DNA of 64,000 nucleotides from positions 5,394,001 through 5,458,000 of the forward strand of contig NZ_CP142523.1 in assembly GCF_036885605.1 (NCBI RefSeq). The letters are read 5' to 3'. A program made the translations under genes and the position numbers. The DNA is from Janthinobacterium sp. TB1-E2. Its GTDB lineage: Bacteria > Pseudomonadota > Gammaproteobacteria > Burkholderiales > Burkholderiaceae_D. A model generated the notes under the pieces. That model did not search any database. It was given only the letters and a program-made list of their open reading frames with translations, and was not told where the DNA came from. This document shows positions 11,394 to 20,432 of this stretch, piece after piece; within the stretch, counting starts at the first letter, position 1; every line of letters starts with the position of its first letter.

Positions 11394-12140
11394 ATGCACA
11401 TCACTTCCACCGCGCGCCTCGGCGCCCTCGCCACCGCCCTGCTGGGCGCGGCCATCGCATCCGGCAGCGCCAGCGCGCACCAGATCTGGCTGCAGCAGGA
11501 CGGCAAGGCGGCCAGCGTGTACTTCGGCGAATTCGGCGACAACCTGCGCGAAGCGTCGCCCGGCCTGCTCGACAAGTTCAGCATCAAGAACGTGACGTGG
11601 GTATCGGCCAAGGGCGCACAACCGCTGCAGGCAAGCAAGACGGCCGGCGCGTTCCTCCTCAATGGCAAAGTGGGCGCCGGAGAAAGCATCATCGTCGAGG
11701 AAGACAACTACCCGTCGTGGGAAGAGAAAAAGGATGGCAAGGCCACACGCACCGTGTGGGTCCCGGCCGCGCGCCTGATCGCCGACGGCAAGGCGCAGAC
11801 GCCAGCGTTGACCCTGGACCTGGTGCCGACCGGCAAACCAGGCCAGTTCCAGGTCAGCTACCAGGGCAAGCCGCTGGCGCAAGCCAAGGTCAACGCCGTG
11901 GTGCAGTCGGGCTGGGGCAAGGAAGCGTGGAGCGATGCGCAAGGCCTGGTCAGCTTCCCGCTGCCCTGGAAAGGCACCTATGTGCTGGAAGTGCAGCACA
12001 CGGACAAGACGGCCGGCCAGCGCGGCGCGCAAGCCTATGACAAGGCGATGTTCGTGACCACCCTGAGCCTGGTGCAGCCGCAAGGCGTGACGCCGCTGCC
12101 GGCCGGCACGGCCCTGCCGCCCAGCAAGGATCACGACTGA
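11394..12140 (+). CDS. DUF4198-family periplasmic protein of the iron operon
   Basis: 248 residues with a signal peptide ending near 'IASGSASA|HQIWLQ'. DUF4198 proteins are periplasmic beta-sandwich proteins often found in metal-uptake clusters; related proteins include NikK-type nickel-binding partners. The mature N-terminus begins with His, as in that family. Seen here: 'HQIWLQQDGKAASVYFGEFG', 'VPAARLIADG', 'YQGKPLAQAKVNAV' and 'WSDAQGLVSFPLPWKGTYVL'. It lies 51 bases after the receptor and 2 bases before the DUF3649 gene. I infer a role in handling metal or siderophore in the periplasm, without direct evidence. Confidence 0.82.
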   Translation: MHITSTARLGALATALLGAAIASGSASAHQIWLQQDGKAASVYFGEFGDNLREASPGLLDKFSIKNVTWVSAKGAQPLQASKTAGAFLLNGKVGAGESIIVEEDNYPSWEEKKDGKATRTVWVPAARLIADGKAQTPALTLDLVPTGKPGQFQVSYQGKPLAQAKVNAVVQSGWGKEAWSDAQGLVSFPLPWKGTYVLEVQHTDKTAGQRGAQAYDKAMFVTTLSLVQPQGVTPLPAGTALPPSKDHD

Positions 12141-12142
12141 CC

Positions 12143-12478
12143 ATGCCAGCGCCAGCCATCACTAAAATCGCGCGCCTGCGGCTCTCCGCCGGCGCCGTGT
12201 ACCGGCTCGGCGTGGCCTCGCGCAGCGTGGCGGCCATCGTCGGCGGCTATGTGCTGGCCGCGCTGGTCACCATGCTGCTGTCGGTGAGCCTGCCCATGGC
12301 CCGTTCCGAAGCCGTCATGACAGCCACCCTGCTGTCGTTTGCCATCTACACCTGCGCCGTGATGTGGGTCTTCGCCACGCGCAGCGCGCTGCGCGCCTGG
12401 CTTGGCCTTCTGATGCCTGCCGCCGTCATCGCCGCCATCCTGCAGTGGATGGACGCACTATCCTGGAGTCTCGCATGA
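12143..12478 (+). CDS. DUF3649-type small membrane protein
   Basis: 111 residues with three hydrophobic segments (about 27-48, 55-76 and 82-105). The N-terminus has 'RLRLSAGAVYRLGVASRSVAAIVGGYVLAAL', typical of the small DUF3649 'iron transporter' subunits found between TonB receptors and PepSY proteins. It starts two bases after the DUF4198 stop and its stop overlaps the next ATG (ATGA), so it is translationally coupled. The exact biochemical role is not established. Confidence 0.8.
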   Translation: MPAPAITKIARLRLSAGAVYRLGVASRSVAAIVGGYVLAALVTMLLSVSLPMARSEAVMTATLLSFAIYTCAVMWVFATRSALRAWLGLLMPAAVIAAILQWMDALSWSLA

Positions 12479-14097
12479 AAGAAGGTTTCCGCCAGTCGAT
12501 GGCATGGCTGCACACCTGGTCCGGCCTGCTCGTCTGCTGGATCTTGCTGCTGGTGTTTTGCGCCGGCACGGCCAGCTACTACCGCAATGAAATCACCTTG
12601 TGGATGCAGCCCGAACTGCATGGCGCCGCCGCCAGCGAAGTGAGCACCGAGGAAGCGGCCAAGGTCGCGCAAAAAGCGATGGAAGAGCGGGCCACGGGCG
12701 CCACGCGCTGGTTCATCAGCCTGCCCGGCGAGCGCAGCGCCGCCACGCAGCTGGGCTGGAGCAAGCCGTCGCAACCGGGCGAAAAGAAACGCGGACGGCG
12801 CGGCAATTTTCATAGCGAAAAAGCCGATCCGGCCACGGGCGAGGTGCTGTCCAAGCCGCGCGAGACGCGGGGCGGCGAATTCCTCTACCGCCTGCACTTC
12901 GACCTGCACTACATGCCGGCCATCTGGGCCCGCTGGATCGTGGGTTTCTGCGCCATGTTCATGTTCGTTTCCATCATCAGCGGCATCGTCACGCACAAGC
13001 GCATCTTCAAGGACCTGTTTACCTTCCGGCCGAAAAAGGGCCAGCGCTCATGGCTCGATGCGCACAACGTGACGGCCGTGCTGGCCCTGCCCTACCACAT
13101 CATGATCACCTACACGGGCCTCGTCACGCTGATGTTCCTGTACATGCCATCGGGCGCCACGGCCGCCTACAAGGGCGACAAGGACGCGTTCTTCGCCGAG
13201 GCATTTCCCGGCCGCTCGGGCGACAGCAAGCCGGCCGGCGTGGCCGCGCCGTTGACGGCGCTCGCGCCCCTCGTGCGCCAGGCGGAACAGCACTGGGGCG
13301 GCGGCAAGGTCGAACGCATTTCCGTCAGCCATCCGGGTGACGCCAACGCCACCATTTCACTGACGCGCGCGGGCGGGCGCGACATGTCGTCGAAGCAGCC
13401 ATCGATGGAATTCGATGGCGTTTCCGGCAAGCTGCTGTCGACCGACGGCGACGCACAGCCCGGCGCGGCCGCCACGCAAGGCGTGATGGTGGGACTGCAC
13501 GTCGCGCATTTCGGCGGCCCGCTGCTGCGCGCCCTGTTCTTCCTGTCCGGCCTGGCCGGCTGCGCCATGGTCGCCACGGGCGCCCTGCTATGGGCCGTCA
13601 AGACGCGCCAGAAGCAGGCCAAGGCGCTGGCCGCCGGCAAGCGCGCCAGCTTCGGCCTGCGCCTGGTCGAGGCGCTCAACATCGGCGCCATCGCCGGCAT
13701 CCCGATCGCCTTCGGCGCCTACTTCTGGGCCAACCGCCTGCTGCCGGTGGCGATGGAAGACCGGCCGCAAGAGGAAATCGCCTGCTTCTTCGGCGCCTGG
13801 GCCCTGGCCGCCATCATCGCCCAGCTGCGCCCGTCACGCGCCATGTGGCGCATGCAGCTGGCCGCCGGCGCCTTCCTGCTGGCGTCGCTCCCTGTGCTGA
13901 ACGTCTTTACCACCAATTCGCACCTGGGCGTCACACTGTTCCTGGGCCGTGGCCCGGTGGCGGTGGCCGCCTTCGACCTGGTGGTGCTGGTACTGGGCCT
14001 GGGCCTCGCGTATGCGGCGTTCAAGTTGAAGCCGCTGCCCGTGAAAGCGGCCAAGGCGGCGCCAGTACAACCGGCGCAGACGATGGAGGCCGCGTGA
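12475..14097 (+). CDS. PepSY-domain inner-membrane protein, likely ferric-siderophore reductase
   Basis: 540 residues from ATG 12475 (MKEGFRQSMAWLHTWSGLL), overlapping the DUF3649 stop. It has the PepSY_TM layout: TM1 with conserved His ('WLHTWSGLLVCWILLL'), a periplasmic loop, 'FLYRLHFDLHYMP', then a TM pair with 'THKRIFKDLFTFRPKKGQRSW', 'DAHNVTAVLALPYHIMITYTG', and further TMs near 360, 405, 440, 465 and 490. Members such as FoxB and FsrB reduce iron from siderophores at the inner membrane, using haem held by the conserved His residues. The activity here is inferred from those His and the operon. Confidence 0.85.
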   Translation: MKEGFRQSMAWLHTWSGLLVCWILLLVFCAGTASYYRNEITLWMQPELHGAAASEVSTEEAAKVAQKAMEERATGATRWFISLPGERSAATQLGWSKPSQPGEKKRGRRGNFHSEKADPATGEVLSKPRETRGGEFLYRLHFDLHYMPAIWARWIVGFCAMFMFVSIISGIVTHKRIFKDLFTFRPKKGQRSWLDAHNVTAVLALPYHIMITYTGLVTLMFLYMPSGATAAYKGDKDAFFAEAFPGRSGDSKPAGVAAPLTALAPLVRQAEQHWGGGKVERISVSHPGDANATISLTRAGGRDMSSKQPSMEFDGVSGKLLSTDGDAQPGAAATQGVMVGLHVAHFGGPLLRALFFLSGLAGCAMVATGALLWAVKTRQKQAKALAAGKRASFGLRLVEALNIGAIAGIPIAFGAYFWANRLLPVAMEDRPQEEIACFFGAWALAAIIAQLRPSRAMWRMQLAAGAFLLASLPVLNVFTTNSHLGVTLFLGRGPVAVAAFDLVVLVLGLGLAYAAFKLKPLPVKAAKAAPVQPAQTMEAA

Positions 14098-14450
14098 TGG
14101 AGCTGCTGTCGAACTTCCTCGTCTTCGCCTTGTGCTATGCGGGCCTGTCTTCGCTGTGTCTGGCCATGGACCGCCATTACGCCGACCTGCACGGACGCGG
14201 CGCCGAACCGCCCGCACCGCTGCGCCGCCGCCTGCAATGGGCAGGCTGGCTGGCGCTGGCGGCGGCCCTGGCCTGGGCCATGCACGTCGCGGGCGGCGGC
14301 TATGGCCTCGTCTACTGGGTCGGCAGCCTGACGGGCTGCGGCTTGCTGCTGATCTGGCTGCTGCCGTATGCGCCCCACCAGGCCATGCGCCTGGCGCGCA
14401 TCATCGGCGTGGCGGCCTTGCTGGCCGCCGTCGCGCTGGCAGTACTGTAA
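14097..14450 (+). CDS. DUF3325-type small membrane protein
   Basis: 117 residues with three to four hydrophobic segments. The start 'MELLSNFLVFALCYAGLSSLCLAMDRHY' matches the DUF3325 N-terminus, with the conserved '.CLAM.RH' motif. Its ATG overlaps the PepSY stop by one base (TGATG). DUF3325 proteins accompany DUF3649 and PepSY proteins in siderophore clusters, and the three likely form one membrane complex. Function is inferred from context only. The sigma-factor gene begins five bases after its stop. Confidence 0.8.
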   Translation: MELLSNFLVFALCYAGLSSLCLAMDRHYADLHGRGAEPPAPLRRRLQWAGWLALAAALAWAMHVAGGGYGLVYWVGSLTGCGLLLIWLLPYAPHQAMRLARIIGVAALLAAVALAVL

Positions 14451-14455
14451 TTATC

Positions 14456-14983
14456 ATGGCCATGCCACCCCTGCTGCCCACGCAGCTGGAAAGCCATTAC
14501 CGCGCGCACCACGGCTGGCTGGCGCACTGGCTGCAGCGGCGCCTGGGCAATGCTGCCGAGGCGGCCGACCTGATGCACGACACCTTCGCGCGCCTGCTGG
14601 CCGGCGCGCCCATGCAGTCGCACACGCCGGCCCTGCGCGCGCCCAAGGCTTACCTGGCGACCGTCGCCAAACACCTGCTGATCAACCACTTGCGCCGCCA
14701 GTCGCTGGAACGCGCGTGGCTGGCCGCGCTGGCCGCCCTGCCCGAACAGCACGTGCCATCGACCGAGCAGCGCGCGGAAATCCTGCAGGCGCTGCAAGCG
14801 GTCGACACGATGCTCGACGGCCTGAAACCGAAGGTGCGCGCCGTCTTCATCATGGCGCAGATCGAAGGCCATGCCTATGCGGACATCGCCGCACAGCTGG
14901 GCATCGGCGAGCGCTCCGTGAAACGCTACATGGCCGAGGCGCTGACCGAATGCGTGCTGCTGGCGCAGGACTTGCCGGCATGA
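14456..14983 (+). CDS. FecI-type ECF sigma factor
   Basis: 175 residues. It directs RNA polymerase to iron-uptake genes when the outer-membrane receptor signals. Region 2 is 'LESHYRAHHGWLAHWLQRRL...AADLMHDTFARLL' and 'APKAYLATVAKHLLINHLRR', typical of FecI-like factors. Region 4 is 'LDGLKPKVRAVFIMAQIEGHAYADIAAQLGIGERSVKRYMAEAL'. ATG 14462 is also possible. Its stop overlaps the FecR start (ATGA). Unusually, it sits inside the operon, behind the Fur-controlled receptor, not behind its own Fur box that I can see. Confidence 0.93.
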   Translation: MAMPPLLPTQLESHYRAHHGWLAHWLQRRLGNAAEAADLMHDTFARLLAGAPMQSHTPALRAPKAYLATVAKHLLINHLRRQSLERAWLAALAALPEQHVPSTEQRAEILQALQAVDTMLDGLKPKVRAVFIMAQIEGHAYADIAAQLGIGERSVKRYMAEALTECVLLAQDLPA

Positions 14984-15933
14984 GCGCGGCCACTTCGCCA
15001 TATCCACCGTTGTCGCGCAAGGTGGCGCGCCAGGCCGTCGAATGGTATTTATTGGAGCAGTCGGGCCAGGCCACGCCGGACGACCTGGCCGCCAGCGCCC
15101 AGTGGCGTGCACGCGACCCGCAACACGCGCGCGCCTGGAACAGGGTGCAGCAGGTGAGCCAGACGGCAGGCCTGCTGCCGCCGGACCTGGCCGTGCCCGT
15201 GCTGCGCCGGCCGCAGCGCCGCGTGGCAGTGCAAGTGCTGCTGGCGCTGATGGCGGCGCCCGCCGCCTGGCTGCTGGTACGCCACGACATGCTGGCCGAT
15301 TACCGCAGCGGCGTGGGCGAACGGCGCGAAGTCTCGCTGCCCGATGGGGGCACCGTGGTGCTCAATACGGACAGCGCCGTCGATGTGGCGTATGGCGCCG
15401 GCGAACGACGGCTGACGCTGCGCCGCGGCGAAGTGCTCGTGCAGACGCGCCCTGACCATGCGGGCAGCCGCCCTTTCATCGTCGCCACCTGCCATGGCCG
15501 CATCCGCGCGCTGGGCACGCGCTTTACCGTGCGCGTCGACGACGACGACAGCCGCGTGACGGTGCTCGAACACGCGGTGGAAATCACGCCGCGCGCGGCA
15601 TCGGCCACCGTCCGCACGCTCGTGGCGGGCCAGCACAGCCGCTTCGACGCCAATCACGCGGGCCTGCCCACGCCGGCGCCGCTGCAAGCCGATGCGTGGG
15701 CGCGCGGCATGCTGGCGGTGCAGGACATGCGACTCGATACCTTCGCTGCCGAATTGTCACGCTACCGCCCGGGTCTGCTGCGCGTGGAGCCGCAAGTGGC
15801 GGGCTTGCGCCTGTCGGGCGCCTTCCAGCTCGACGACACGGGCGCCGTGCTGGACAGCCTGGCGCGCATGCTGCCCGTCGACGTGCTGTATCGCACCCCG
15901 TACTGGGTCACCATCGCGGCCCGCAAAAAATAA
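14980..15933 (+). CDS. FecR-family anti-sigma/signal transducer
   Basis: 317 residues. FecR crosses the inner membrane, holds the ECF sigma factor, and releases it when the receptor's periplasmic domain signals. The N-terminal DUF4880 region has 'ARQAVEWYLLEQSGQATPDDLAASAQWRARDPQHARAW', the cytoplasmic sigma-binding part. One TM lies near 78-97 ('VAVQVLLALMAAPAAWLLV'). The periplasmic FecR domain has 'GERREVSLPDGGTVVLNTDS' and 'GRIRALGTRFTVRVDDDDSRVTVLEHAVEI'. The C-terminal part ('LRLSGAFQLDDTGAVLDSLARMLPV') is an STN-like fold. It overlaps the sigma gene by four bases. Confidence 0.93.
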   Translation: MSAATSPYPPLSRKVARQAVEWYLLEQSGQATPDDLAASAQWRARDPQHARAWNRVQQVSQTAGLLPPDLAVPVLRRPQRRVAVQVLLALMAAPAAWLLVRHDMLADYRSGVGERREVSLPDGGTVVLNTDSAVDVAYGAGERRLTLRRGEVLVQTRPDHAGSRPFIVATCHGRIRALGTRFTVRVDDDDSRVTVLEHAVEITPRAASATVRTLVAGQHSRFDANHAGLPTPAPLQADAWARGMLAVQDMRLDTFAAELSRYRPGLLRVEPQVAGLRLSGAFQLDDTGAVLDSLARMLPVDVLYRTPYWVTIAARKK

Positions 15934-16011
15934 TTGTTAAAAGTTGGCCCCTTTTTTCGGCATGGCCTGTCCTGTAAGTACGACAACGACACCCACCGGA
16001 AAGGCCACACC

Positions 16012-18459
16012 ATGCACCCACCCCGTTTGACTCCCCTCGCGCGCGCCATCGGCAGCGCCTTGATCCTGCTGTCGCTGGCGCAGGCGCCGGCCATGGCGGC
16101 CGATGCCACCACGCCAGCCGCAGCGCAAACGGTCTTCCACGTGCCGGCCGGCGAACTGTCCGCCGCCATCGCCAGCTTTGCCATCGAAGCAAAAGTGAGC
16201 GTGGGCGCGGCGGCCGAACTGCTGCAAGGCGTGCGCACGCCGGGCCTGAGCGGCAGCTACACGGTGCCGCAGGCACTGGCCCGCCTGCTGGCCGGCACGG
16301 GCCTCGAGGCGCTGCCCAGCGGGGAACGCAGCTACGTGCTGCGCAAGGCCGGTGCCGCATCGACCGGCGCGCCGATTGCCGCCACCCTGGACGAAGTGGC
16401 CGTCAGTTCCAGCGCCCTGCGCGACGGCACCACGGAAGGCAAGCGCGGCTACGCGGGCCTGACCAGCGCCACGCGCCTGAACCTGTCGCTGCGCGAAACG
16501 CCGCAGGCCGTCAGCGTCATCACGCGCCAGCAGATCGACGACCAGGGCTTGCGCACCTTGCAGGATGTGCTGGTGCAGGCACCCGGCATCACGGTCGACC
16601 ATTCGTCGAGCACGCGCGAATACGACCAGGTATTTTCACGCGGCTTCGAAGTGACGTCGTACATGTTCGACGGCATCCCGACCAGCAAGAACCTGGAAGC
16701 GCGCACCTACGACATGGCCATCTACGACCGCATCGAAATCATCCGCGGCGCCACGGGCCTGATCAGCGGCACGGGCAGCCCGTCGGCCGCCGTCAACCTG
16801 GTGCGCAAGCGCCCGGGCCGCGCTTTTGCCGCCACGGCCGGCGCGCAGCTGGGATCATGGGACCGCTACCGCATCGAAGGCGACGTCTCGACGCCGTTGA
16901 CGGCGGACGGCAAGGTACGCGCGCGCCTCGTCGCCGCGCATGAAGACCAGCGCTCGTTCATCGACCGCTACCGGCAGAAAAAGGACGTGCTGTACGCCAT
17001 CGTCGAAGCGGACCTGACGCCGTCGACGGTGCTCAGCGCCGGCATCAACTACCAGCAGGAAAAGCTCAAGGGCGCGGGCCGCGACTTTCCCATGTTCTAT
17101 GCCGACGGCTCGCAGACCCGCTTCCCCCGCTCGATGAACGGCACGGCCGCGTGGAGCACGTATGACCGCGAGCAGAACATGCTGTTTGCCACGCTCGACC
17201 ATTATTTCGACAACGACTGGATCGCCAAGCTGGCCGTCAGCCGCAGCAGCAACCGGTACGACGCCTTGCAGGGTTTTTCCGGCAATGGCTACCCGGACCG
17301 CATGACGGGCGGCGGCATGCGGCTGTGGCTGGCCAACTGGCACAGCAAGCCGCAACAGACCTCGCTCGACGCGTACGTCAGCGGACCGTTCCGGGCCTTC
17401 GGCCGCCAGCACGAACTGGTGCTGGGCGTGAGCGCCTCGGAACTCGAGACGAATAGCCCCATCTATCCGGGCTGGCGCCTCGCCGGCTATGATCATGCGG
17501 TGCCGAATATCCACGCCTGGAATGGCGATATGCCGGTGCCCGACTACAGCGGCACGCGCCTGGGCAGCTCGTACGACAAGGAACGCGAAAGCGGCCTGTA
17601 TTCGACGCTGCGCCTGCGCCCGACGGATGCGCTGTCGGTGATTTTGGGTGCGCGCCTGTCGTACTGGAAGCGCGACATCCGCAGCGATTACGATGCCGAC
17701 ACGGACCTGTACGACGCGATGCGCGAAAACGGCAAGGTCACGCCGTATGCGGGCCTCGTCTACGATCTGGGCCGAAACTGGTCGGCCTATGCCAGCTACA
17801 CGAGCATCTTCACGCCACAAAGCCAGCGCGACGTCAACAGCCGCTTCCTGGCGCCGCTGGAAGGCAAGAACTACGAAGTGGGCGCCAAGGGCGAATTCTT
17901 CGGCGGCAAACTCACCACCAGCGCCGCCCTCTTCCAGCTGAAGCAGGAAAACCTGGCCGAAGCCGATCCGGGCAATGTCTGGATCATCGGCACGGGCGGC
18001 GGCTCCTACGCCTATCACACGGTCAAGGGCGCCACCACGCGCGGCTTCGAGGCGGAAGTATCGGGCCAGTTGCGCCCCGACTGGCAGCTGACGGCCAGCT
18101 ATGCGCATAGCCGCATCCGCAATGCGGCCGGCGCACGCATCCAGACCAACCAGCCGCAAAACATGGTCAAGCTGTGGAGCACCTGGCGCCTGGCGCAAGG
18201 CGTGCCGGGCCTGGTGCTGGGCGGCGGCGTGAACTGGCAGAGCGATATCTACATGGATGACCGCGGACCGAATGGCGAACGCTTCACGCAGAAGGCGTAT
18301 GCGGTGGCGGGACTGATGGCGCAGTACCAGGTCAGCAGGCAGCTGGTGGCGACCCTGAACGTCAATAACGTCTTCGACAAGAAGTACTATTCGACGGGCA
18401 TGGGCGGCTACTACGGCGATCCGCGCAACGCGATGCTGGCGCTGCGCTATCAGTTCTGA
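16012..18459 (+). CDS. FecA-type TonB-dependent receptor with signalling domain
   Basis: 815 residues from ATG 16012; an in-frame TTG at 15934 is rejected because it precedes the signal peptide ('AIGSALILLSLAQAPAMA'). After the signal comes an STN domain, about residues 35-115 ('FHVPAGELSAAIASFAIEAK...GVRTPGLSGSYTVPQALARLLAGTGL'), which contacts FecR. The plug follows ('RETPQAVSVITRQQIDDQGL', 'RIEIIRGATGLISGTGSPSA'), then the barrel ending in 'GDPRNAMLALRYQF'. This is the transducer receptor of the adjacent sigma/FecR pair. Its last ten bases overlap the convergent GGDEF-EAL gene. Confidence 0.94.
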   Translation: MHPPRLTPLARAIGSALILLSLAQAPAMAADATTPAAAQTVFHVPAGELSAAIASFAIEAKVSVGAAAELLQGVRTPGLSGSYTVPQALARLLAGTGLEALPSGERSYVLRKAGAASTGAPIAATLDEVAVSSSALRDGTTEGKRGYAGLTSATRLNLSLRETPQAVSVITRQQIDDQGLRTLQDVLVQAPGITVDHSSSTREYDQVFSRGFEVTSYMFDGIPTSKNLEARTYDMAIYDRIEIIRGATGLISGTGSPSAAVNLVRKRPGRAFAATAGAQLGSWDRYRIEGDVSTPLTADGKVRARLVAAHEDQRSFIDRYRQKKDVLYAIVEADLTPSTVLSAGINYQQEKLKGAGRDFPMFYADGSQTRFPRSMNGTAAWSTYDREQNMLFATLDHYFDNDWIAKLAVSRSSNRYDALQGFSGNGYPDRMTGGGMRLWLANWHSKPQQTSLDAYVSGPFRAFGRQHELVLGVSASELETNSPIYPGWRLAGYDHAVPNIHAWNGDMPVPDYSGTRLGSSYDKERESGLYSTLRLRPTDALSVILGARLSYWKRDIRSDYDADTDLYDAMRENGKVTPYAGLVYDLGRNWSAYASYTSIFTPQSQRDVNSRFLAPLEGKNYEVGAKGEFFGGKLTTSAALFQLKQENLAEADPGNVWIIGTGGGSYAYHTVKGATTRGFEAEVSGQLRPDWQLTASYAHSRIRNAAGARIQTNQPQNMVKLWSTWRLAQGVPGLVLGGGVNWQSDIYMDDRGPNGERFTQKAYAVAGLMAQYQVSRQLVATLNVNNVFDKKYYSTGMGGYYGDPRNAMLALRYQF

Positions 18460-20264
18460 ATGGCTTCGCTACTTTTGAGCAGCGCCTCGATGTCCTCGGG
18501 CGCCACGGCGCGGCCGAGAAAATAGCCGAATGCTTCGTCGCAGCCCATCTCGGCCAGCAGTTCCAGCTGCTCGCCGCTTTCCACGCCGCCGGCGATGGTG
18601 CGCAGTCCGAGCGTGGGCGCCATCGCCACGATGGCGCGCACCACGGCGCTATCGCCGCCCGGCTTGCCCAGGTCGTCGACGAAGCACTTTTCGATCTTCA
18701 CAGCATCCGTGGGAAAGCGTTTCAGGTAAGTGAGCGAAGCGTCGCCCGTGCCGAAATCGCTGATGGCGATCGCCATGCCCAACTGCCGGAACTGGCGCAG
18801 TATCAGTTCGCAGTTCTGGTTGCTGTCGATCAGGATGCCGGCGGCGATTTCCAGTTCGATGCAATGGCCCGGCACGCCGGCCGCCTCGAGCGCGGCGGCG
18901 AAATTGCGCGCGATATCGCGCTGGTAGAACTGGCGCGCGGACAGACTGACGGACACGGTCAGCATCTGCCCCTGCGCGATCCAGCTGCGCGCCTGCTCCA
19001 CGGCCGTGGCCAGCACCCAGGCACCGACCGGCAGAATCAAGGCGCTTTCCTCGAGCACCGGCAAAAAGTCGAGCGGCATCATCAGGCCCAGTTCCGGATG
19101 CTTCCAGCGCAGCAGCGCCTTCACGCCCGTGATCCTGCGCGTCTTCAAGTCCATGCGCGGCTGGTAGTACAGCACGAATTCATTGCGTTCGAGCGCGTGG
19201 CGCAGGGCCGTCTCGAGGATGGTGCGCGAATACGACTGCGTCTGCATGCGCGGCGCATAGCGCTGGCAGGTACCGGGCGCGTGGCGCTTGGCCGCATACA
19301 TGGCCAGGTCGGCCTTTTCAATCAGCGCATTGACGTCGTCATCGTCGTCCGGGTACAGGGCCACGCCCACGCTGGCCGCCACCGACAGGCTGTATTCGCC
19401 GATGACGAAGGGGGCGGCGATGGCGCGGACGATTTTCTCGGCCACCCGCTCGGCATCGTGTGCCGTGCGCAGTTCCGTCAGCAGGATGATGAATTCGTCG
19501 CCGCCCTGGCGCGCCACCGTATCGACCTTGCGCACGCACTGCTGGATCCGGCGCGCGAACTCCGTCAGCACCTGGTCGCCCACGTCGTGCCCCAGGCTGT
19601 CGTTGATGGATTTGAAGCGGTCGATGTCGACGAACAGCACGGCCAGCAGCCCCTGGTGGCGGCGCGCGTAGGCGATGCCGTGCTCGAAGCGGATCTGGAA
19701 ATGCAAACGGTTCGGCAAACCCGTCAAGCCGTCGTGGTGGGCGATGAATTCCAGCTGCTGCTCGGCGCGCCGGCGGGCCGACACATCGTGCAGCAGCAGC
19801 ACCGCGCCGCCCTGCGCCAGCGGCGCGCAGCTGTACTGCACGTCGATGCGCTTGCCGTCGAGATGGCGCAGCAGCACGGCGCCGCGCGCCACTTCCAGCA
19901 CTTCCTGCCGCGCCACGCAGTCGCGCACCTGGCGCGCCGCATCGATGGGCGTGCCATCATGAAAAAGCGGCAGCAGCTGCGTCACGGCCTGGCCCGGGCC
20001 ATCGTCGCTCTGCAAGCCGCCCATGGCGCTGGCGCGGGGATTCAGGTACCGCACCACGCCATCGTGGTCGGTGCCGATGACGGCCGCCGGCAGCGCATGC
20101 AGCAGCGCCAGCGCATCTGCCATGCGTTGCGCCTGCGCCGCCTGCAGCACCACGCCCGTCGCATGGCGCATGCGCCACATGCGCGCCGCCCGCCACTGGC
20201 AGGCCAGCAGCACGGCGAGCACCATGGCCAGGGCCAGGCACAGCGCCAGCAGCAGCGCCGTCAT
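18450..20264 (-). CDS. PAS-GGDEF-EAL protein with intact GGDEF and degenerate EAL
   Basis: 604 residues. One N-terminal TM (1-22), a PAS-like domain (about 45-165), GGDEF (about 170-335) and EAL (about 345-595). The cyclase half looks active: 'FVDIDRFKSINDSLGHDVGD', GGDEF at 254-258, and an inhibitory I-site RKVD at 245-248. The phosphodiesterase half has lost most catalytic residues: K382-A-L where E-A-L is expected, S440 for Asn in 'NLSARQF', A474-A475 for 'ITES', S502 for the first Asp of 'DDFGTG', G559 for Glu in 'AEGVE', and E525 for Asp in 'KID'. I infer c-di-GMP synthesis with a non-catalytic, perhaps sensory, EAL domain. Confidence 0.92.
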   Translation of the reverse strand: MTALLLALCLALAMVLAVLLACQWRAARMWRMRHATGVVLQAAQAQRMADALALLHALPAAVIGTDHDGVVRYLNPRASAMGGLQSDDGPGQAVTQLLPLFHDGTPIDAARQVRDCVARQEVLEVARGAVLLRHLDGKRIDVQYSCAPLAQGGAVLLLHDVSARRRAEQQLEFIAHHDGLTGLPNRLHFQIRFEHGIAYARRHQGLLAVLFVDIDRFKSINDSLGHDVGDQVLTEFARRIQQCVRKVDTVARQGGDEFIILLTELRTAHDAERVAEKIVRAIAAPFVIGEYSLSVAASVGVALYPDDDDDVNALIEKADLAMYAAKRHAPGTCQRYAPRMQTQSYSRTILETALRHALERNEFVLYYQPRMDLKTRRITGVKALLRWKHPELGLMMPLDFLPVLEESALILPVGAWVLATAVEQARSWIAQGQMLTVSVSLSARQFYQRDIARNFAAALEAAGVPGHCIELEIAAGILIDSNQNCELILRQFRQLGMAIAISDFGTGDASLTYLKRFPTDAVKIEKCFVDDLGKPGGDSAVVRAIVAMAPTLGLRTIAGGVESGEQLELLAEMGCDEAFGYFLGRAVAPEDIEALLKSSEAIQN

Positions 20265-20390
20265 GCGTCACCCGGCAGGCGGAAAGTACGGAACATGGTT
20301 TTCCTTTGCAACGTGCGCCATGCGGCCGGGCGCAGATACATGCTGAAAGGAAATAATATAAGAATTTTGGCGCGATATTTGCCTGATCGG

Positions 20391-20418
20391 GCGCCGCTTG
20401 ACTGGCATCAAGCGGCGC
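20391..20418 (-). terminator. Perfect 11-bp hairpin after the chemoreceptor gene
   Basis: GCGCCGCTTGA (20391-20401), a 6-base loop, and TCAAGCGGCGC (20408-20418). On the minus strand it lies 14 bases after the chemoreceptor stop. It is GC-rich with only scattered T beyond it, so it may be a terminator or an mRNA 3'-end protector. Confidence 0.55.
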
Positions 20419-20432
20419 GTGGCACGCCCGCT

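Noticed and set aside
9030..12134. 1034-codon minus-strand frame over the iron operon
   Set aside because: Antisense to the TonB receptor and DUF4198 genes, which show clear families; no motif in the frame itself.
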